Assembly: GCA_039819225.1 (NCBI GenBank)
Contig: JBCBSN010000194.1
Location: 1-8,867, forward strand
DNA length: 8,867 nt
Source of the DNA: Ulvibacterium sp039819225
GTDB lineage: Bacteria; Bacteroidota; Bacteroidia; Flavobacteriales; Flavobacteriaceae
Reading direction: 5' to 3'
Part shown: positions 6,927 through 8,867 of the stretch, in pieces
Position numbering within the stretch: the stretch's first letter is position 1
How the letters are laid out: each line of letters begins with the position of its first letter
Program-made: the position numbers and the translations under genes
Notes under the pieces: generated by a model
What the model was told of the DNA's origin: nothing
Databases searched by the model: none
What the model saw: only the letters and a program-made list of their open reading frames with translations

Positions 6927-8654
6927 TTAATCCCACCCTGGATTTTGGGTAAGTAAATCATTGGATTTAACGATTTCTGCCGGCGGAATAGGGGCCCAAT
7001 AGGCCTTGTCATTCCATTTTCTAGGCCCCCATTGGGGTTGAATGTCCACCACATTGTGCTCATAGGTTACCGTTTCGGCAATACCTGTGATGCCGCCATC
7101 CGTGCGTGTGATTTTTGTTCCCTTGGGTTGTTTTTCAAATAACTCCTGCCCCAACATCCATCTTCTGCCATCTTGCCATCTGTGTCCTTCAAAAACCAAT
7201 TCGATACGTCTTTCATAATGGTAGGCTCTCCATAAATCGGCTCCGGTAACACTTGCCGCAATCGGGGGCATTTCAATACCGGGTCTATTTCTTACCCGGT
7301 TCAGGGCGGCGCGGGCTTCATCCTCATCGCCCAATTGTAACTGCGCTTCCGCATAATTCAGTTCAAATTCCGCCAATCTAAAGAACACCCAAGGCGTTGT
7401 ATTTTCCTCTGGTGGTCCGCCATCGGCATATTTCCTAAAGTTGTATCCCCCTTGGGAATTACATCCGAATCCAATAACTCCTCCTATGGAAACATCCGCT
7501 CCCACTGCGGATTGATCGGGCGATTGCCAATACTGATGTATGTGATCCGGTGTCGTTATCGAGGAAAACTCGGCCCCTTGGTACAATATGCTTTTGTAAA
7601 ATCGGGGATCACGGTTTACGTAGGGGTTTTGTTCATCATATCCCGAAGCTGCATTAACGGTCAATAGATCCTCCTCATACGGATATTGGCCATCCGCCAT
7701 CTGATATTGGTTTATCAAATCTTGTGTCGGCTGAATCCGTGTAAATCCTCCATGGGTACACCCCAGAATAGCCCTACCCGCCCGTTCTCCAATTTGTGGA
7801 GCGGCATCACTATAGGTTCTAGCGAAGATGGTAGAGCTGGTATTTTGCGTGCCTTGTAGAAAAATGTTTTCATAGGGCGTATTCAAGTCATAATGGCCCA
7901 GATCCAGTACGGCTTTGTTGGCATCCCGGGCCGCCTCCCATTGGGCGGTGGTACCCTCCGCCCCATCATTGTACAATTTACTGGCCAAATACAGGGTTAA
8001 TCTCCCTTTTAAGGCCAGGGCCACATCCTTGTTTATTCTACCTATAACGGCCTCGTTTCCCTTTTCCGGCAGTTCCGTCAGGGCCTGTTCCAACTCCTCA
8101 AGGATAAACGATCCCGTTTCCTGAATGGAACTCCGGGCGGGAATATCCGCCGCACTTTCCAAATCGTAGGTCTGGGTAACTAGGGGAACACCGCCATAGG
8201 TACGCAATAGATCAAAATAGACCCAAGCCCTAATATAGCGCATTTGTCCGGTCAAGTCTTGCAAGGCATCCACATTAAGGTCGTTGGGGTTTCCATTGAT
8301 CTTATCCAAGAACAGGTTCACATTTCGTATGGTCGTGTACGAGTTTACCCATAAATCCCTAGTAAATTGTTCCCCTCTGGAAGAAACATAATTGTCATTT
8401 ACGAAATCCGAATATATGGCCTCTCTTCCCTGTCCATTATCGGTAATGGCTTCATCTGCCGGGTTTAGATCAAATTTATCAGGGAAGGCCCTCCCATAGT
8501 TATTGTTTACAAAGTTGGTCAACAATGCCAAATCCGTAAAAACATCAAGTTCAGAGAGCGATGTTACGGGCTTAAGGTCCAATAGGTCGTCGGAGCAAGC
8601 GACCAACATCATAAGGCTTAAACCCGTACCTAAAATGTTATATGTATGTTTCAT
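6927..8654 (-). CDS. SusD/RagB-family glycan-binding outer-membrane lipoprotein
   Basis: The 575-residue protein is the surface glycan-binding partner that caps the SusC transporter and captures oligosaccharides for import. The lipoprotein signal ends in LVAC with Cys20, followed by SDD, which resembles the acidic lipoprotein export signal that sends Bacteroidota lipoproteins to the cell surface. Residues about 22-240 form the N-terminal TPR-rich SusD-like domain, with MRYIRAWVYFDLLRTYGGVP (138-157) as its hallmark. The C-terminal RagB/SusD domain follows, with LAEFELNYAEAQLQLG (427-442), EARAALNRVRNRPG (446-459), RRIELVFEGHRWQDGRRW (482-499) and the closing PIPPAEI...NPGWD. Length and ending are normal. 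It starts 18 nt after the susC stop, so the two are co-transcribed. Ligand identity cannot be derived because binding residues are not conserved in the family. I use no gene symbol because the archetypal susD is starch-specific. Confidence 0.97.
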   Translation of the reverse strand: MKHTYNILGTGLSLMMLVACSDDLLDLKPVTSLSELDVFTDLALLTNFVNNNYGRAFPDKFDLNPADEAITDNGQGREAIYSDFVNDNYVSSRGEQFTRDLWVNSYTTIRNVNLFLDKINGNPNDLNVDALQDLTGQMRYIRAWVYFDLLRTYGGVPLVTQTYDLESAADIPARSSIQETGSFILEELEQALTELPEKGNEAVIGRINKDVALALKGRLTLYLASKLYNDGAEGTTAQWEAARDANKAVLDLGHYDLNTPYENIFLQGTQNTSSTIFARTYSDAAPQIGERAGRAILGCTHGGFTRIQPTQDLINQYQMADGQYPYEEDLLTVNAASGYDEQNPYVNRDPRFYKSILYQGAEFSSITTPDHIHQYWQSPDQSAVGADVSIGGVIGFGCNSQGGYNFRKYADGGPPEENTTPWVFFRLAEFELNYAEAQLQLGDEDEARAALNRVRNRPGIEMPPIAASVTGADLWRAYHYERRIELVFEGHRWQDGRRWMLGQELFEKQPKGTKITRTDGGITGIAETVTYEHNVVDIQPQWGPRKWNDKAYWAPIPPAEIVKSNDLLTQNPGWD

Positions 8655-8672
8655 AATTTGTTTTTTATTGTA

Positions 8673-8867
8673 TTAAAAACTTATGTTAAGCCCGGCTGTG
8701 ATGGTCCTAAAAGCAGGCTGATAATAGAGATTTAGGGCGTTAAAGACTTCAGGGTCGCCAAGTCCGAAATCTTTGAATTTGGAAAATGTGAACAAGTTGT
8801 TTCCGTTTACATAGACTCGAGCCCTGGTAAGTCCAACTTCGGCAATCAATTTTTCCGGTAGGGAATA
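8673..8867 (-). CDS. SusC/RagA-type TonB-dependent transporter, C-terminal fragment
   Basis: Only the last 64 codons and the TAA stop (8675-8673) are in the window; the 5' part lies beyond the right edge. The translated end contains ARVYVNGNNLFTFSKFKDFG and finishes with the barrel strand YYQPAFRTITAGLNISF. These are characteristic of the last beta-strands of SusC-family outer-membrane barrels: the NGNNLFTF-type motif, the R-T-I-T-AGLN strand, and the terminal Phe that serves as the outer-membrane insertion signal. Its position 18 nt upstream of susD confirms the assignment. It imports oligosaccharides across the outer membrane using TonB-transmitted energy. Promoter and regulator of the locus are expected upstream of this gene, outside the window. 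Confidence 0.95.
   Translation of the reverse strand, partial: YSLPEKLIAEVGLTRARVYVNGNNLFTFSKFKDFGLGDPEVFNALNLYYQPAFRTITAGLNISF

Overview
The window is part of a polysaccharide utilization locus (PUL) from a marine-type Bacteroidota, most likely a Flavobacteriaceae member. The grounds are the tandem SusC/SusD pair, the lipoprotein sulfatases, the A/T-rich start regions without Shine-Dalgarno sequences, and the moderate GC content. No species can be named from the sequence alone. Every complete gene lies on the minus strand, so transcription runs from the right edge to the left.

Layout in transcription order: (1) the last 64 residues of a SusC-type TonB-dependent transporter (8673-8867, cut by the window edge); (2) after an 18-nt gap, a complete SusD-type glycan-binding lipoprotein (6927-8654); (3) a 237-nt intergenic region holding two RNA hairpins, one a terminator-like stem-loop 30 nt after the susD stop and the other a long imperfect hairpin in front of the next gene; (4) a lipoprotein S1 sulfatase (5223-6689); (5) a divergent GH29 alpha-L-fucosidase-like enzyme with a Tat-like leader (3683-5095); (6) a second, longer S1 sulfatase lipoprotein with an extra C-terminal domain, abutting the GH29 gene (1872-3680); (7) a secreted beta-propeller glycoside hydrolase resembling GH43-type proteins, with a CARDB-like C-terminal domain (108-1766). 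A short reading frame at 3-101 on the plus strand may be the tail of a convergent neighbouring gene and would mark the downstream end of the locus. No gene-free stretch exceeds 300 bases. I saw no RNA genes, mobile elements or CRISPR arrays.

Working model (inference): SusCD binds and imports oligosaccharides of a sulfated, probably fucose-containing glycan, such as an algal fucoidan or another sulfated hetero-polysaccharide. Two sulfatases of different architecture remove sulfate esters at different positions, the GH29 enzyme removes an alpha-linked fucose or related 6-deoxy sugar, and the propeller hydrolase cleaves another linkage. No endo-acting backbone enzyme, sulfatase-maturing enzyme or regulator is present, so the window is only the exo-acting and desulfating end of a larger locus. 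The most unusual items are the altered active-site motifs of the GH29 enzyme, the propeller hydrolase of uncertain family, and the structured RNA between susD and the enzyme genes.
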